Shown: positions 1 through 9,468, counted from the first letter of the stretch. The stretch: DNA of 64,000 bases from Saprospiraceae bacterium (GCA_016710265.1 JADJJL010000006.1:558001-622000), one strand, 5' to 3'. Made by a program: numbers and translations. The notes: generated by a model from the letters alone, not told the origin.

Positions 1-1058
1 TCTGTGCTGCCTTGTTTCCAATTATACACGTTGGTAGGGTGTGGGTAGTTTTTTACTTTTTACCTTACCCCAATACCCGTGGATCTTTATGGGTAAATTT
101 TAACTCTCCGCTTCTTTGGGACGTTTTTGCGATATCCACTTATTTTTCTGTTTCACTTTTATTTTGGTACACTGGCCTAGTTCCGGATTTTGCTACGGTA
201 AGAAATCGTGCGACCGGATTGCGCAAAAAAATATACAATACCCTTTCTTTTGGTTGGACAGGTTCTGCTAAACATTGGCAAAGGTGGGAGTCACTCTCTT
301 TGGTTTTAGCCGGATTATCCACACCATTGGTTCTTTCTGTACACACCATCGTAAGTTTTGACTTTGCTACTTCTGTTATCCCAGGTTGGCATACGACCAT
401 TTTTCCTCCTTATTTTGTAGCAGGGGCGATATTTTCTGGATTTGCCATGGTGCAAACTTTGATGGTGATCACCAGAAAAATTCTGAAATTAGAAGAGTAT
501 ATTACGCTAGAACACATAGAATCTATGAACAAGGTTATTCTTGTTACAGGAACTATAGTGGGAGTCGCTTATTTGACAGAGTTGTTCATCGCTTGGTATT
601 CAGGTTATGTCTATGAGCAATTTGCCTTTTTAAATAGAGCTACAGGTATTTATTGGTGGTCCTATTTTGGTATGATGACTTGTAATGTGATTTCACCTCA
701 GATCTTCTGGGTCAAGAAATTTAGAAGAAGCATTTTTGTCACATTTTTTATGTCGATTTTTGTCAATATTGGAATGTGGTTTGAGCGTTTTGTCATCATT
801 GCCACCACTTTGGCCAGAGATTATTTGCCATCTTCATGGAGTTACTATTATCCAAGTTGGGTAGAAATAGGAATTTTCGTAGGTACGATTGGATTGTTTT
901 TTACTTTGTACATGATCTTTACAAGAGTTGCTCCAGTGGTAGCTATTGCAGAAGTAAAGCATATTCTTAAAGTAGGTGGAGATCAGTATATTGGTGAAAA
1001 TAGAATTCAAACCAGTCATTCCCATGAACATCCATCAGAATCACATTCTAATCATTAA
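1..1058 (+). CDS. actC: Alternative complex III subunit ActC, NrfD-like (5' partial)
   Basis: Integral membrane quinol-oxidising subunit of alternative complex III, which passes electrons from menaquinol to cytochrome c or directly to the oxidase encoded downstream. The reading frame is open to the left edge, so the true start lies outside the window; the codons before position 12 continue in frame (C-A-A-L-F-P). Many hydrophobic helices of the NrfD/PsrC type are visible, with the family-typical stretch LPYPNTRGSLWVNF and a hydrophilic, His/Ser-rich C-terminus. It is followed after 24 bp by actD, and the order actC-D-E-F-cox is the usual Bacteroidota arrangement. ActA and ActB would be expected just upstream. 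Identification is by family motif and synteny. Confidence 0.93.
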   Translation, partial: CAALFPIIHVGRVWVVFYFLPYPNTRGSLWVNFNSPLLWDVFAISTYFSVSLLFWYTGLVPDFATVRNRATGLRKKIYNTLSFGWTGSAKHWQRWESLSLVLAGLSTPLVLSVHTIVSFDFATSVIPGWHTTIFPPYFVAGAIFSGFAMVQTLMVITRKILKLEEYITLEHIESMNKVILVTGTIVGVAYLTELFIAWYSGYVYEQFAFLNRATGIYWWSYFGMMTCNVISPQIFWVKKFRRSIFVTFFMSIFVNIGMWFERFVIIATTLARDYLPSSWSYYYPSWVEIGIFVGTIGLFFTLYMIFTRVAPVVAIAEVKHILKVGGDQYIGENRIQTSHSHEHPSESHSNH

Positions 1059-1082
1059 TTCAAGAATCAGAATCATAGAAAT

Positions 1083-1604
1083 ATGAGACAGTACAACAAA
1101 GAAGTTATTTACGGAATCTACAACGATGAAGAGATTCTGCTCAACGCGGTCAGAAAGGCCAAATCTGAGCATTTGGAAATCATGGATGTGTTCACTCCTT
1201 TTCCGGTCCATGGACTAGATAAGGCCATGGGTCTAAGCGAGTCAAGACTCCACCAAATCGGCTTTGTGTATGGTGCTTTGGGTACTTTGACTGCATTTTT
1301 AGGAATGACCTGGATTTTTACCCAAGATTGGCCAACGATTTTTGGTGGAAAGCCTTATTGGCCTGCCCCTGCTTTTATTCCAATCACCTTTGAGTTGACC
1401 GTTTTATTTGCATCTTGGGGTATGACCATCACTTTTTATACCATCTGTGGTTTATGGCCTGGAGTCAGCAATCCGCAATTGGATTTAAGAACTACAGATG
1501 ATAAATTTTGTCTGGCTTTTGACACCCACGATGTATCCACAGCAGATGCGACTGCATTCTTTCAGAATACTGGCGCAGAAGAAGTAAACAGCAAAAATAT
1601 CTAA
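1083..1604 (+). CDS. actD: Alternative complex III subunit ActD (DUF3341)
   Basis: Small membrane subunit of alternative complex III, 173 residues. It has a soluble N-terminus (YGIYNDEEILLNAVRKAK), the conserved FTPFPVHGLDKAMG motif and two transmembrane helices at about residues 58-80 and 98-122, which is the DUF3341 layout. It lies between actC and the cytochrome subunit actE with one base between genes, so the genes are surely cotranscribed. Its role is thought to be structural or in proton handling. No cofactor motif is visible. Confidence 0.93.
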   Translation: MRQYNKEVIYGIYNDEEILLNAVRKAKSEHLEIMDVFTPFPVHGLDKAMGLSESRLHQIGFVYGALGTLTAFLGMTWIFTQDWPTIFGGKPYWPAPAFIPITFELTVLFASWGMTITFYTICGLWPGVSNPQLDLRTTDDKFCLAFDTHDVSTADATAFFQNTGAEEVNSKNI

Positions 1605-1605
1605 G

Positions 1606-2370
1606 ATGAAACTAAGCTATTATATCTCCTTAGTGTTGATGATTTTAATCGGAGGATTGATGTCCTGTTCTCCTGCTGAGGGAAATAAAACAGGTCATGA
1701 ATATATGCCTGATATGGCGCACAGCATCGCTTTTGAGCCCAATGTCAATACTTATTATTCCTACCATATTTGGGGCACAAAACAAGAACACAGAGAGTTT
1801 AGTGTGCCGCGACTTCCAGTAGCAGGAACCATAGCCAGAGGTTATTCAGGAACCGATTCGCTATTGCAAACCAATGATAAGTCAATTAGCACTACTAAGA
1901 ACGGACATGTCAATTATTATTATAAAGACACCGAAGAAGAAAGAATACGTGCAGCCAATGAAATAGTTTCTAATCCTTTTCCTTTGACAGCAAAATCTTT
2001 GGAAAATGGAAAAGCCAACTACACCATTTATTGTGCTACATGTCATGGTGATAAAGGGGATGGCGGAGGTTATCTTGTTCGGGACGATGGAGGAAAATAT
2101 CCTGCTCAGCCGGCTAATTTTCTAAAAGATGATTTTATCGCGTCTTCTGAAGGAAGATATTACCACAGCATCATGTATGGAAAAAATATGATGGGATCAT
2201 ATGCAGATAAATTGAATTATGAGGAGAGATGGGAAGTCATCCACTATATCAGATCTCTTCAGGCAGTGTCAAAAACATTAAAATACAGTCCGGAGGAAAA
2301 TACATTTTCAAATTCTCAGGCCGTCGCCGATTTTAAAAAGCTATACAATTCCATAGGTTTGGCCAGATAA
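1606..2370 (+). CDS. actE: Alternative complex III subunit ActE, monoheme cytochrome c lipoprotein
   Basis: Membrane-anchored c-type cytochrome of alternative complex III, 254 residues. The N-terminus is a lipoprotein signal with a lipobox ending at Cys21 (GGLMSC). One heme-binding site CATCH lies at residues 143-147 inside a typical YxxYCATCHGDKGDG context. The MYGKNMMGSYADKL segment can supply the distal Met ligand. It should accept electrons from the iron-sulfur/heme parts of the complex and hand them to the Cu-A site of the oxidase. It starts one base after actD. Confidence 0.93.
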   Translation: MKLSYYISLVLMILIGGLMSCSPAEGNKTGHEYMPDMAHSIAFEPNVNTYYSYHIWGTKQEHREFSVPRLPVAGTIARGYSGTDSLLQTNDKSISTTKNGHVNYYYKDTEEERIRAANEIVSNPFPLTAKSLENGKANYTIYCATCHGDKGDGGGYLVRDDGGKYPAQPANFLKDDFIASSEGRYYHSIMYGKNMMGSYADKLNYEERWEVIHYIRSLQAVSKTLKYSPEENTFSNSQAVADFKKLYNSIGLAR

Positions 2371-2399
2371 TTTTTTAATTAACGTAGAAAGCAGTAAAA

Positions 2400-3689
2400 A
2401 TGAGTACGATACAAATACCTTCTAAAGATAAAAACATCCTTTTGGGTATGGGTGCTATAGGGATTATCAGCTTGATCAGCATTATCATGAATGATGACCA
2501 TTCGCATACCAGACTTTGGACAAATCTATTACACAATAGTGTATTTTTTACCCTCATCGCATTGATGGCTGTTTTTTTTATCTGCATCAGCATTACAGCT
2601 TATGCCGGTTGGAACGTAGTTTTTAGAAGACTTTGGGACGGGATGGCGCAATTTCTACATATTGGATTTGTGTTGATGGCTATTATTGCTTTGGGAATCT
2701 ATTTTGGATGGCATCATCTGTATCATTGGGCTGATCCTGAAACGGCGGCTACCGATGAAATTATAAAAGGTAAATCTGGTTTCTTAAATAAAAATTTTTA
2801 CACCATCGTTGGCCTTGGTATCCTTGGAACCTGGTTGTTTTTTGCAAGAAAAATGAGATCGTTGACATTGCTGGAAGATGATCATGGAGATGATCGTTGG
2901 GCACATTATAAAACCATGAAATTTTATGCTGCCATGTTTTTACCGATTGCCGGTTTTACAAGTGCAGCAGTGATTTGGTTGTGGGTGATGTCTGTAGATC
3001 CTCACTGGTATAGTACGATGTTTGCCTGGTATACAGGAGCTAGCTGTTTCGTAAGCATGATCGCATTGACGATTTTAATGTTGATATATTTAAAAAGTAA
3101 AGGATATTACAAGAATGTAAGTGACGAACATTTTCACGATTTGGGTAAATTTATGTTTGCATTCTCTGTATTTTGGACTTACCTGTGGTTTAGCCAGTAT
3201 ATGTTGATTTGGTATAGCAATATTGGAGAGGAAACCATTTATTTCAAAACCAGAATTAGAGAATATCCGGTTTTATTCTACGGAAATCTTGTGATGAATT
3301 TTGTTTTGCCATTTTTGATTTTGATCAGGAATGATACAAAGCGTAAATATGGAACATTGATTGTCGTTGGCATCATTGTGTTCTTTGGCCACTGGGTAGA
3401 TTTATTTCAAATGATAAATCCCGGAGCCTATCATACAGCCCATGAATTAGGATCTCATGCAACCGCGGCTGCCGATCAGGTAGTAGCACATGCAGATCCA
3501 AATGCTGCTCATGACGCACACGGTTCAAGTTTTAAAGTAGGTGTTAATATTCCCGGATTGCCAGAAATAGGTGTTATGATTGGGTTCTTGGCCCTGTTTG
3601 TGGGAACTACACTACATTTTCTTTCCAAAGCTCCATTAACGCCTAAGAAAGATCCATTTTTACAAGAAAGTCTTCATCATCACGTATAA
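2400..3689 (+). CDS. actF: Alternative complex III subunit ActF
   Basis: Polytopic membrane subunit (429 residues, about ten helices) related to ActC/NrfD, completing the act part of the operon. The segment WLWVMSVDPHWYSTMFAWY is characteristic of ActF proteins. After the main helical core there is an Ala/His-rich linker at about residues 345-375 (HATAAADQVVAHADPNAAH), then one more helix. The next gene is oxidase subunit II, consistent with a complex III-aa3 oxidase supercomplex as described for Flavobacterium johnsoniae (established knowledge). Confidence 0.92.
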   Translation: MSTIQIPSKDKNILLGMGAIGIISLISIIMNDDHSHTRLWTNLLHNSVFFTLIALMAVFFICISITAYAGWNVVFRRLWDGMAQFLHIGFVLMAIIALGIYFGWHHLYHWADPETAATDEIIKGKSGFLNKNFYTIVGLGILGTWLFFARKMRSLTLLEDDHGDDRWAHYKTMKFYAAMFLPIAGFTSAAVIWLWVMSVDPHWYSTMFAWYTGASCFVSMIALTILMLIYLKSKGYYKNVSDEHFHDLGKFMFAFSVFWTYLWFSQYMLIWYSNIGEETIYFKTRIREYPVLFYGNLVMNFVLPFLILIRNDTKRKYGTLIVVGIIVFFGHWVDLFQMINPGAYHTAHELGSHATAAADQVVAHADPNAAHDAHGSSFKVGVNIPGLPEIGVMIGFLALFVGTTLHFLSKAPLTPKKDPFLQESLHHHV

Positions 3690-3708
3690 ATAATAAATCG
3701 ATCAAGAA

Positions 3709-4971
3709 ATGACAATCTTAATTATTATTTTATCCGTTATCTTACTGGCCGTCGTTTTGGTCCAGATCGCTAAGATCAACGAGATAACAGAACAAATCAG
3801 AGGAGAAGAAGAAACCCTTACAAGCAGTTCTGCAACCCACGGTAAGTGGTTGTTGGTATTCTGTGTATTGTTTTTCGCAGGGTTTATATGGTGTTGTTTG
3901 TATTACGCCAATTATATGATGGGTTACGGTCCACATGAATCGGCTTCCGCCCACGGTGGAACCATTGATTCTATGTTTAATGTTACTGCTTTTTTTACCA
4001 TCATCGTGTTTGTCTTAACCCACATCGCACTTTTTTGGTTTGCTTACAGATATCGATATACACCAGGCAAGAAAGCTTTGTTTATGCCCCATGACAATAG
4101 ATTAGAAATGATTTGGACAGCCATCCCGGCTTTTGTGATGGTGTTTTTAGTAGTCAAAGGCTTGGTGGCATGGAATGAAATTATGGCCGATGTGTCCGAA
4201 GGTGAAGATTATATGGAAATAGAAGCCACAGGATGGCAATTTGCCTGGAATTTAAGATATCCGGGTGAAGATGGTAAATTAGGAGTTAAAGATTTTAGAT
4301 TGATCAAACCTGGTGTTAATGATTTAGGTCAGGATTGGAACGACGAGAGGAATCTGGATGATTTTAATGCCGATGAATTGGTGATCCCAAAAGGTAAAAA
4401 AATTAGAATTCGTATTATTGCAAGAGACGTGTTGCATAATTTTTACTTGCCACATTTTCGAGTTAAAATGGATGCAGTTCCCGGAATTCCTACTTATTTC
4501 ATATTTACCCCGATAAAAACAACGGAGGAGTATCGTCAAGAATTGCGAAAATATCCAGAATACAATATCCCTTCAGATCCATCTGATCCTGCCAGCTTGC
4601 CAAAATGGCAAACCTTTAATTATGAATTGGCCTGCGCGGAACTTTGTGGTAAGGGTCATTACAGCATGAGAAGGGTGGTTAAAGTGGTTTCACAAGAAGA
4701 CTTTGACAAATGGAATGCCACTCAGAAATCTTATTATTTGGGAAATATACGCAATACAGAACATGATCCATTTAAAGGAAAAAATTTAGGGCTCGAATTA
4801 AAGTCTAAAGCCAAAGATCTGGAATCAGCTCTTGTAAAAGCTTTGGACACGAGCAATACAAATATGGGGGACCGTTTACTTCAATTGGACAATATCTATT
4901 TTGAAACTGGTTCTGCCACATTAAATGCAGATTCAGAATTTGCACTTAGCTGTCTTAAAAGGTGCTTTTGA
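3709..4971 (+). CDS. coxB: Cytochrome c oxidase subunit II, Cu-A domain intact, C-terminus shifted out of frame
   Basis: Subunit II of the aa3-type oxidase: receives electrons at the periplasmic dinuclear Cu-A centre. Hydrophobic helices lie at about residues 3-21, 46-70, 91-113 and 134-155. The Cu-A ligands are all present: His243, then Cys309, Glu311, Cys313, His317 and Met320 in CAELCGKGHYSM. After residue 390 the protein enters the start of an OmpA-like domain (LDNIYFETGSATLNADSE), then runs into a stop at 4969-4971. The rest of that domain continues in the frame one base further on, up to 5215. The start codon is ATG at 3709, 19 bp after actF. A +1 shift or one extra base near 4940-4950 explains the split. 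Confidence 0.93.
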   Translation: MTILIIILSVILLAVVLVQIAKINEITEQIRGEEETLTSSSATHGKWLLVFCVLFFAGFIWCCLYYANYMMGYGPHESASAHGGTIDSMFNVTAFFTIIVFVLTHIALFWFAYRYRYTPGKKALFMPHDNRLEMIWTAIPAFVMVFLVVKGLVAWNEIMADVSEGEDYMEIEATGWQFAWNLRYPGEDGKLGVKDFRLIKPGVNDLGQDWNDERNLDDFNADELVIPKGKKIRIRIIARDVLHNFYLPHFRVKMDAVPGIPTYFIFTPIKTTEEYRQELRKYPEYNIPSDPSDPASLPKWQTFNYELACAELCGKGHYSMRRVVKVVSQEDFDKWNATQKSYYLGNIRNTEHDPFKGKNLGLELKSKAKDLESALVKALDTSNTNMGDRLLQLDNIYFETGSATLNADSEFALSCLKRCF

Positions 4972-5215
4972 TAAAAATCCAAATCTTAAAGTAGAAATCA
5001 GTGGTCATACTGACAATGTCGGCGATGCTGGTATAAATTTAAAATTATCTCAAGATCGTGCGAGCGCAGTAAAAACATATTTGGTAGGTAAAGGAATTGA
5101 TGGATCTAAAATATCGACACTTGGATACGGTCAAACCAAAGCCATTGATACCAACGATACAGAAGAAGGCAAGTCCAAAAATAGAAGGATTGAATTTAAA
5201 ATATTAACTTTTTAA
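4925..5215 (+). CDS. OmpA-like peptidoglycan-binding domain, out-of-frame C-terminus of cox subunit II
   Basis: This frame encodes the body of an OmpA/MotB-type domain: NPNLKVEISGHTDN, LSQDRASAVKTYLVGKGID and NRRIEFKI. The beta-strand 1 part (LDNIYFETGSATLNADSE) is encoded in the preceding cox II frame, so the two together make one complete domain. It has no signal peptide or promoter of its own, and the ATG at 4925 lies inside the other frame, so independent translation is unlikely. The boundaries were taken as the open frame. Joined to cox II the protein would be about 502 residues. The domain would bind meso-diaminopimelate in peptidoglycan (family knowledge). Confidence 0.8.
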   Translation: MQIQNLHLAVLKGAFDKNPNLKVEISGHTDNVGDAGINLKLSQDRASAVKTYLVGKGIDGSKISTLGYGQTKAIDTNDTEEGKSKNRRIEFKILTF

Positions 5216-5220
5216 AATTT

Positions 5221-7077
5221 GTGAGCATGTCAGCAAATCATCATACACATATAGAAACAGATATACATATAGAAAAGCAAGGCTTTGATGATCACTTTCA
5301 TGAACATCATGAAGGAGATAAATTTCAGACCAACTTTATATTCAAGTATATTTTTAGCATGGATCACAAAATGATTGCCCGCCAGTTTTTGATAACTGGT
5401 ATGCTCTGGGCGATCATTGGTGCAGCCATGTCTATTATATTCAGACTTCAATTGGGATTTCCAAATGAAAGCATGGCTTGGCTAAAACCGATTCTTGGAA
5501 AATGGATTACTATCAATGAAGCTGGTATTGGTTCTCTGGATCCAGAATTTTATTATGGTTTGGTGACGATGCATGGTACCATCATTGTGTTTTTTGTATT
5601 AACAGCTGGTTTAAGTGGAACTTTTAGTAATCTTCTTATTCCATTGCAGTTGGGAGCGAGAGACATGGCATCGCCATTTTTAAATATGCTTTCTTATTGG
5701 TTCTTTTTCCTTTCCGGAGCAGTATTATTGTATTCTTTATTTTTAAGCACTGGACCATTTTCCGGTGGATGGACCGCATACCCGCCACTCAGCGCTTTGC
5801 CTCAAGCATCCAGCGGATCTGGAGCTGGTATGACGCTCTGGTTGGTTTCTCTTGCTTTATTTGTGGTTTCTGTCTTGTTGGGAGGGATGAACTATATTAC
5901 AACGGTTCTTAACTTGAGAACCAAAGGAATGAGCTTATGGAGAATGCCTTTGACAGTATGGGCATTTTTGGTAACGGCTATTTTGGCCTTGTTGTCTTTC
6001 CCTGTTTTGTTTTCAGGATTTTTATTGTTGATTTTTGACAGAAGTTTAGGCACAAGCTTTTATGTTTCAGATATTTTTATCAATGGTATGGCTTTGGATA
6101 GAATAGGGGGAAGCCCGATTTTATACCAGCATATCTTTTGGTTCCTTGGCCACCCGGAAGTGTATATCATTATCTTACCTGCCATGGGACTTGTATCAGA
6201 AGTACTTTCAGTCCATGCGCGTAAACCCATTTTCGGTTACCGTGCGATGGTGTATTCTATATTGGCAATTGCATTTTTATCCTTTATCGTATGGGCACAC
6301 CATATGTTTATGTCAGGTGTAAATCCTTTTATATCCAATTTCTTTGTCGTCTTTACGCTAATAATTGCGGTGCCTTCGGCGGTCAAGGTGTTTAACTGGA
6401 TCAGTACCCTCTATGGAGGAAATATCCGATTAAATACCCCCATGTTGTTTTGTATAGGCTTTGTTTCGATGTTTATTTCCGGTGGATTAACTGGAATTTT
6501 TCTTGGAAACTCTGCCATTGATATACAACAACACGATACCTATTTTGTCGTAGCTCACTTTCATATTGTGATGGGTGTGGCGGCATTCTTTGGAATGTTT
6601 GCAGGTATTTATCACTGGTTTCCAAAGATGTTTGGCCGATTTATGAATGAGACTCTTGGAAAGGTACATTTCTGGATCACCATGGTTGGAGCATATGCTG
6701 TATTCGGGCCCATGCACTTTTTAGGAATGGCTGGTGTGCCAAGAAGGTATTATAGATTTGACAGTTTTGAAGCCTTCCAGGGATTCGACGATATGAATAA
6801 ATTTATCACTGTTGCGGCCATCATTACTTTTTTTGCTCAAATTATGTTTGTGGTAAATTTCTTCTGGAGCATGTACAAAGGTCGTAAGATGACCACCCAA
6901 AATCCATGGGGTGCTAACACCTTAGAATGGACCACTCCAATTGAAGCAGGACATGGCAACTGGCCAGGTAAGATTCCATCTGTACAAAGATGGGCTTATG
7001 ACTATGGTAAAGATGGTATTGAATTTACTCAACAGCATGTTCCTCTTCGTGAAGGAGAAGAACACAGCAGTCATTAA
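5221..7077 (+). CDS. coxA: Cytochrome c oxidase subunit I, aa3-type, A1 subfamily
   Basis: Catalytic subunit, 618 residues, twelve or more helices. Heme a ligands His118 and His448, heme a3 ligand His446, and Cu-B ligands His311, His360 and His361 are all visible. GHPEVY at 310-315 supplies the D-channel glutamate and the cross-linked tyrosine, which marks the A1 type. The N-terminal 35 residues are His/Asp/Glu-rich. Translation may start at GTG 5221 or ATG 5227; both give the same protein apart from two residues. It begins 5 bp after the OmpA frame ends, so the oxidase genes form one transcript. Confidence 0.96.
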   Translation: MSMSANHHTHIETDIHIEKQGFDDHFHEHHEGDKFQTNFIFKYIFSMDHKMIARQFLITGMLWAIIGAAMSIIFRLQLGFPNESMAWLKPILGKWITINEAGIGSLDPEFYYGLVTMHGTIIVFFVLTAGLSGTFSNLLIPLQLGARDMASPFLNMLSYWFFFLSGAVLLYSLFLSTGPFSGGWTAYPPLSALPQASSGSGAGMTLWLVSLALFVVSVLLGGMNYITTVLNLRTKGMSLWRMPLTVWAFLVTAILALLSFPVLFSGFLLLIFDRSLGTSFYVSDIFINGMALDRIGGSPILYQHIFWFLGHPEVYIIILPAMGLVSEVLSVHARKPIFGYRAMVYSILAIAFLSFIVWAHHMFMSGVNPFISNFFVVFTLIIAVPSAVKVFNWISTLYGGNIRLNTPMLFCIGFVSMFISGGLTGIFLGNSAIDIQQHDTYFVVAHFHIVMGVAAFFGMFAGIYHWFPKMFGRFMNETLGKVHFWITMVGAYAVFGPMHFLGMAGVPRRYYRFDSFEAFQGFDDMNKFITVAAIITFFAQIMFVVNFFWSMYKGRKMTTQNPWGANTLEWTTPIEAGHGNWPGKIPSVQRWAYDYGKDGIEFTQQHVPLREGEEHSSH

Positions 7078-7117
7078 TAAAACAAGTATTAGATTTTAAA
7101 ATAAAGAGAATAAATCA

Positions 7118-8008
7118 GTGTCCAATTCTAAAACATATCAACTAGGTTTAATCGATGCCGCAAAAGACATTGGCCAATTGGTGAAGTTTAAACTGAGCCT
7201 GATGGTGGTTTTTAGCTCAGTGATCAGTTATGTAATTTTAGCGGGTAACCAGTTTGAGTGGTTGGGTTTTAGTTTATTGCTTTGTGGAGGTTTGTTCATT
7301 ACTTTTTCTGCCAATGCAATTAATCAGGTACTTGAAAAAGATTTTGACCGCATGATGCAACGTACACGTTTGCGTCCACTGGCGGATCAGCGTATGTCTT
7401 CTTCTACAGCTGTATTGATCGCTGGAATATTTACAGTATTGGGTTCGATTTCCCTTGCCATGATTAGCCCATTGTGTGCTACATTGGGTATGGGTTCGTT
7501 AATCCTATACGCTTTCATTTATACACCCTTAAAACGTTATTCTACTTTGGCAATCCCTGTGGGAGCAATTCCAGGGGCATTACCTGTTTTAGTGGCAGGT
7601 GTTGCAGCGCAAGGTACTATTACTTTAGAATCATTAAGTCTATTTGGTATACAATACCTATGGCAGTTTCCACATTTTTGGGCCATTGCCTGGCTTGGCC
7701 ATGATGATTATAAATCTGCTGGATTTAAGTTAATCAAAGACATCGATGGACAACCAGATCCAAGATATGGATTTTACTCTGCCCAATACAGTTTATTAAG
7801 TATTGCTGTATTGCTTCCTTTGATCATGCAGAATTATTTTAATCCGGTGATCTTGATCGCTTTGATAGGGACTATTTTGATTTATTCCTGGTATGGGCTG
7901 AGGTTGTTCCAAAAAAATGATCGACAAACAGCCAGAGCTTTGATGTTTTGTTCGATTATTTATCTGCCTGTTGTTTTAATTTTAATGCTCATCAATAATT
8001 CATTATAA
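7118..8008 (+). CDS. ctaB: Protoheme IX farnesyltransferase (heme O synthase)
   Basis: UbiA-family membrane prenyltransferase, 296 residues, which adds farnesyl to heme b to make heme O, the precursor of the heme a used by the adjacent oxidase. The prenyl-diphosphate-binding segment NAINQVLEKDFDRMMQRT lies after helix 2, and RTRLRPL and the YTPLKR loop are typical of CtaB. The second acidic loop is KLIKDIDGQPDPRYGFYSA. The start is GTG at 7118. Position between subunit I and subunit III is common in Bacteroidota cox operons. Confidence 0.94.
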   Translation: MSNSKTYQLGLIDAAKDIGQLVKFKLSLMVVFSSVISYVILAGNQFEWLGFSLLLCGGLFITFSANAINQVLEKDFDRMMQRTRLRPLADQRMSSSTAVLIAGIFTVLGSISLAMISPLCATLGMGSLILYAFIYTPLKRYSTLAIPVGAIPGALPVLVAGVAAQGTITLESLSLFGIQYLWQFPHFWAIAWLGHDDYKSAGFKLIKDIDGQPDPRYGFYSAQYSLLSIAVLLPLIMQNYFNPVILIALIGTILIYSWYGLRLFQKNDRQTARALMFCSIIYLPVVLILMLINNSL

Positions 8009-8017
8009 TAACTGCAG

Positions 8018-8599
8018 ATGCCCATTGTACAAATATTTCACAAAGACCTTCCTCCTGATAAGATTCAGGCTTACAAGTTTGCATTGTGGATTGGCATGGC
8101 ATCGATTATTATGTTTTTTGCAGCGATAACCAGTGCTTACTTGGTGCGCAAGCCTGTCGGAAACTGGTACGAATTTAAGTTGCCGGTTCAGTTTTTTTAT
8201 TCCACCATTTTGATTGTTTTGTCATCTGTATTTATAGAGGACGCTTATCGGTCAATAAAAGCTAAGAGCGAAGCGAGATATAAGCGAGCCATTTTTCTTG
8301 CAACTTCATTTGGCGTTTCTTTTATCATCATGCAAATCATTTCCTGGAAGGCCATGGTAGCTACAGGATTGTTTATTGATCTTAATGTATCGGTTTCATT
8401 TCTTTATGTCATTTCAGGATTTCACGCCTTGCATGTGATTGGTGGATTGGTGGCTTTATTGATCAGTCTATTAAATGCTTTTTTATATGAATTCAAACCA
8501 GATCCATTGAGAATATTAAAATCTGACCTGGTCAGACAGTACTGGCATTTTGTTGGAATTTTATGGATTTATTTACTTGTATTTTTGATTTTACAATAA
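8018..8599 (+). CDS. coxC: Cytochrome c oxidase subunit III (first copy, short form)
   Basis: Heme-copper oxidase subunit III-like membrane protein, 193 residues, five helices. It ends with the family hallmark VRQYWHFVGILWIYLLVFLI and contains SGFHALHVIGGLVALL before it. It starts 9 bp after ctaB. The short, five-helix form is typical of Bacteroidota, where it is followed by a second, longer subunit III. Role: structural subunit that stabilises subunit I. Confidence 0.93.
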   Translation: MPIVQIFHKDLPPDKIQAYKFALWIGMASIIMFFAAITSAYLVRKPVGNWYEFKLPVQFFYSTILIVLSSVFIEDAYRSIKAKSEARYKRAIFLATSFGVSFIIMQIISWKAMVATGLFIDLNVSVSFLYVISGFHALHVIGGLVALLISLLNAFLYEFKPDPLRILKSDLVRQYWHFVGILWIYLLVFLILQ

Positions 8600-8615
8600 A
8601 AGAATAAAATAAATT

Positions 8616-9458
8616 ATGTCTTCAGATCATTCAGCCCATTCACATGATACACATGCTTCCGCTCCAAGCTGGGAAGGAGGCAGTGAGCCGTTTAAGGCCA
8701 GTTATGGTAAGCTCATGATGTGGTACTTTTTATTGTCAGATGCTTTCACATTTTCTGCATTTCTGGTTGCTTACGGTACACTACGTTTTAGTATGCCGAC
8801 CTGGCCGGTTCCGGATTTTGTGTTTTCAACCCTGCCTTTTGGTATTCACCATCAGCCCCTGATATTTGTAACCATCATGACCTTTGTTTTGATCATGAGT
8901 TCAGTGACCATGGTGAGAGCAGTGCAAGAAGGTCATCGTGAAAACAAAAAGGGAGTTGTGTATTGGATGTTTCTTACCATTATTGGTGGTTTGATGTTCT
9001 TAGGCTGCCAAGCTTGGGAGTGGACAACACTGATCAAAGGAGAGAGTATGTCTATCACGAAAAATCCTTTCGGAACCCATACTGAAAATGGAGTTTACCT
9101 CGAAGGAGACGGACATGACATTAAAGAAGGCGATCGTTTTGAAGCGGGCCAATCTTACCTAATACATTATCATGACGGGCATTATCAGCCTCTAAAAATG
9201 AAAACCGATGCCGGAGAAATAAAAGTTCAGCAAATGGGTCCAAAGGCATTTGGTGCTTTGTTTTTCTTTATTACTGGCTTTCACGGATTTCACGTATTCA
9301 GTGGAGTTGTTTTTCTTTTGATCATCATGTTGAATGTGGCCAGTGGGATTTATTCCAAACGTAAGAATGGTTACGAAATGGTCGAAAAAATAGGCCTTTA
9401 CTGGCACTTTGTGGATTTGGTATGGGTGTTTGTGTTTTTGGTATTTTACTTATTATAA
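8616..9458 (+). CDS. Cytochrome c oxidase subunit III (second copy, with soluble insert)
   Basis: Second subunit III family protein, 280 residues. The conserved elements WYFLLSDAFTFSAFLVAYG, TGFHGFHVFSGV and LYWHFVDLVWVFVFLVFYLL are present. Between the third and fourth helices there is an insert of about 80 hydrophilic residues (roughly 145-225; His/Gly/Asp-rich), which would face one side of the membrane and is absent from the first copy. The gene starts 16 bp after the first subunit III. Duplicate subunit III genes are common in this phylum. Confidence 0.92.
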   Translation: MSSDHSAHSHDTHASAPSWEGGSEPFKASYGKLMMWYFLLSDAFTFSAFLVAYGTLRFSMPTWPVPDFVFSTLPFGIHHQPLIFVTIMTFVLIMSSVTMVRAVQEGHRENKKGVVYWMFLTIIGGLMFLGCQAWEWTTLIKGESMSITKNPFGTHTENGVYLEGDGHDIKEGDRFEAGQSYLIHYHDGHYQPLKMKTDAGEIKVQQMGPKAFGALFFFITGFHGFHVFSGVVFLLIIMLNVASGIYSKRKNGYEMVEKIGLYWHFVDLVWVFVFLVFYLL

Positions 9459-9468
9459 AAATTGAATC

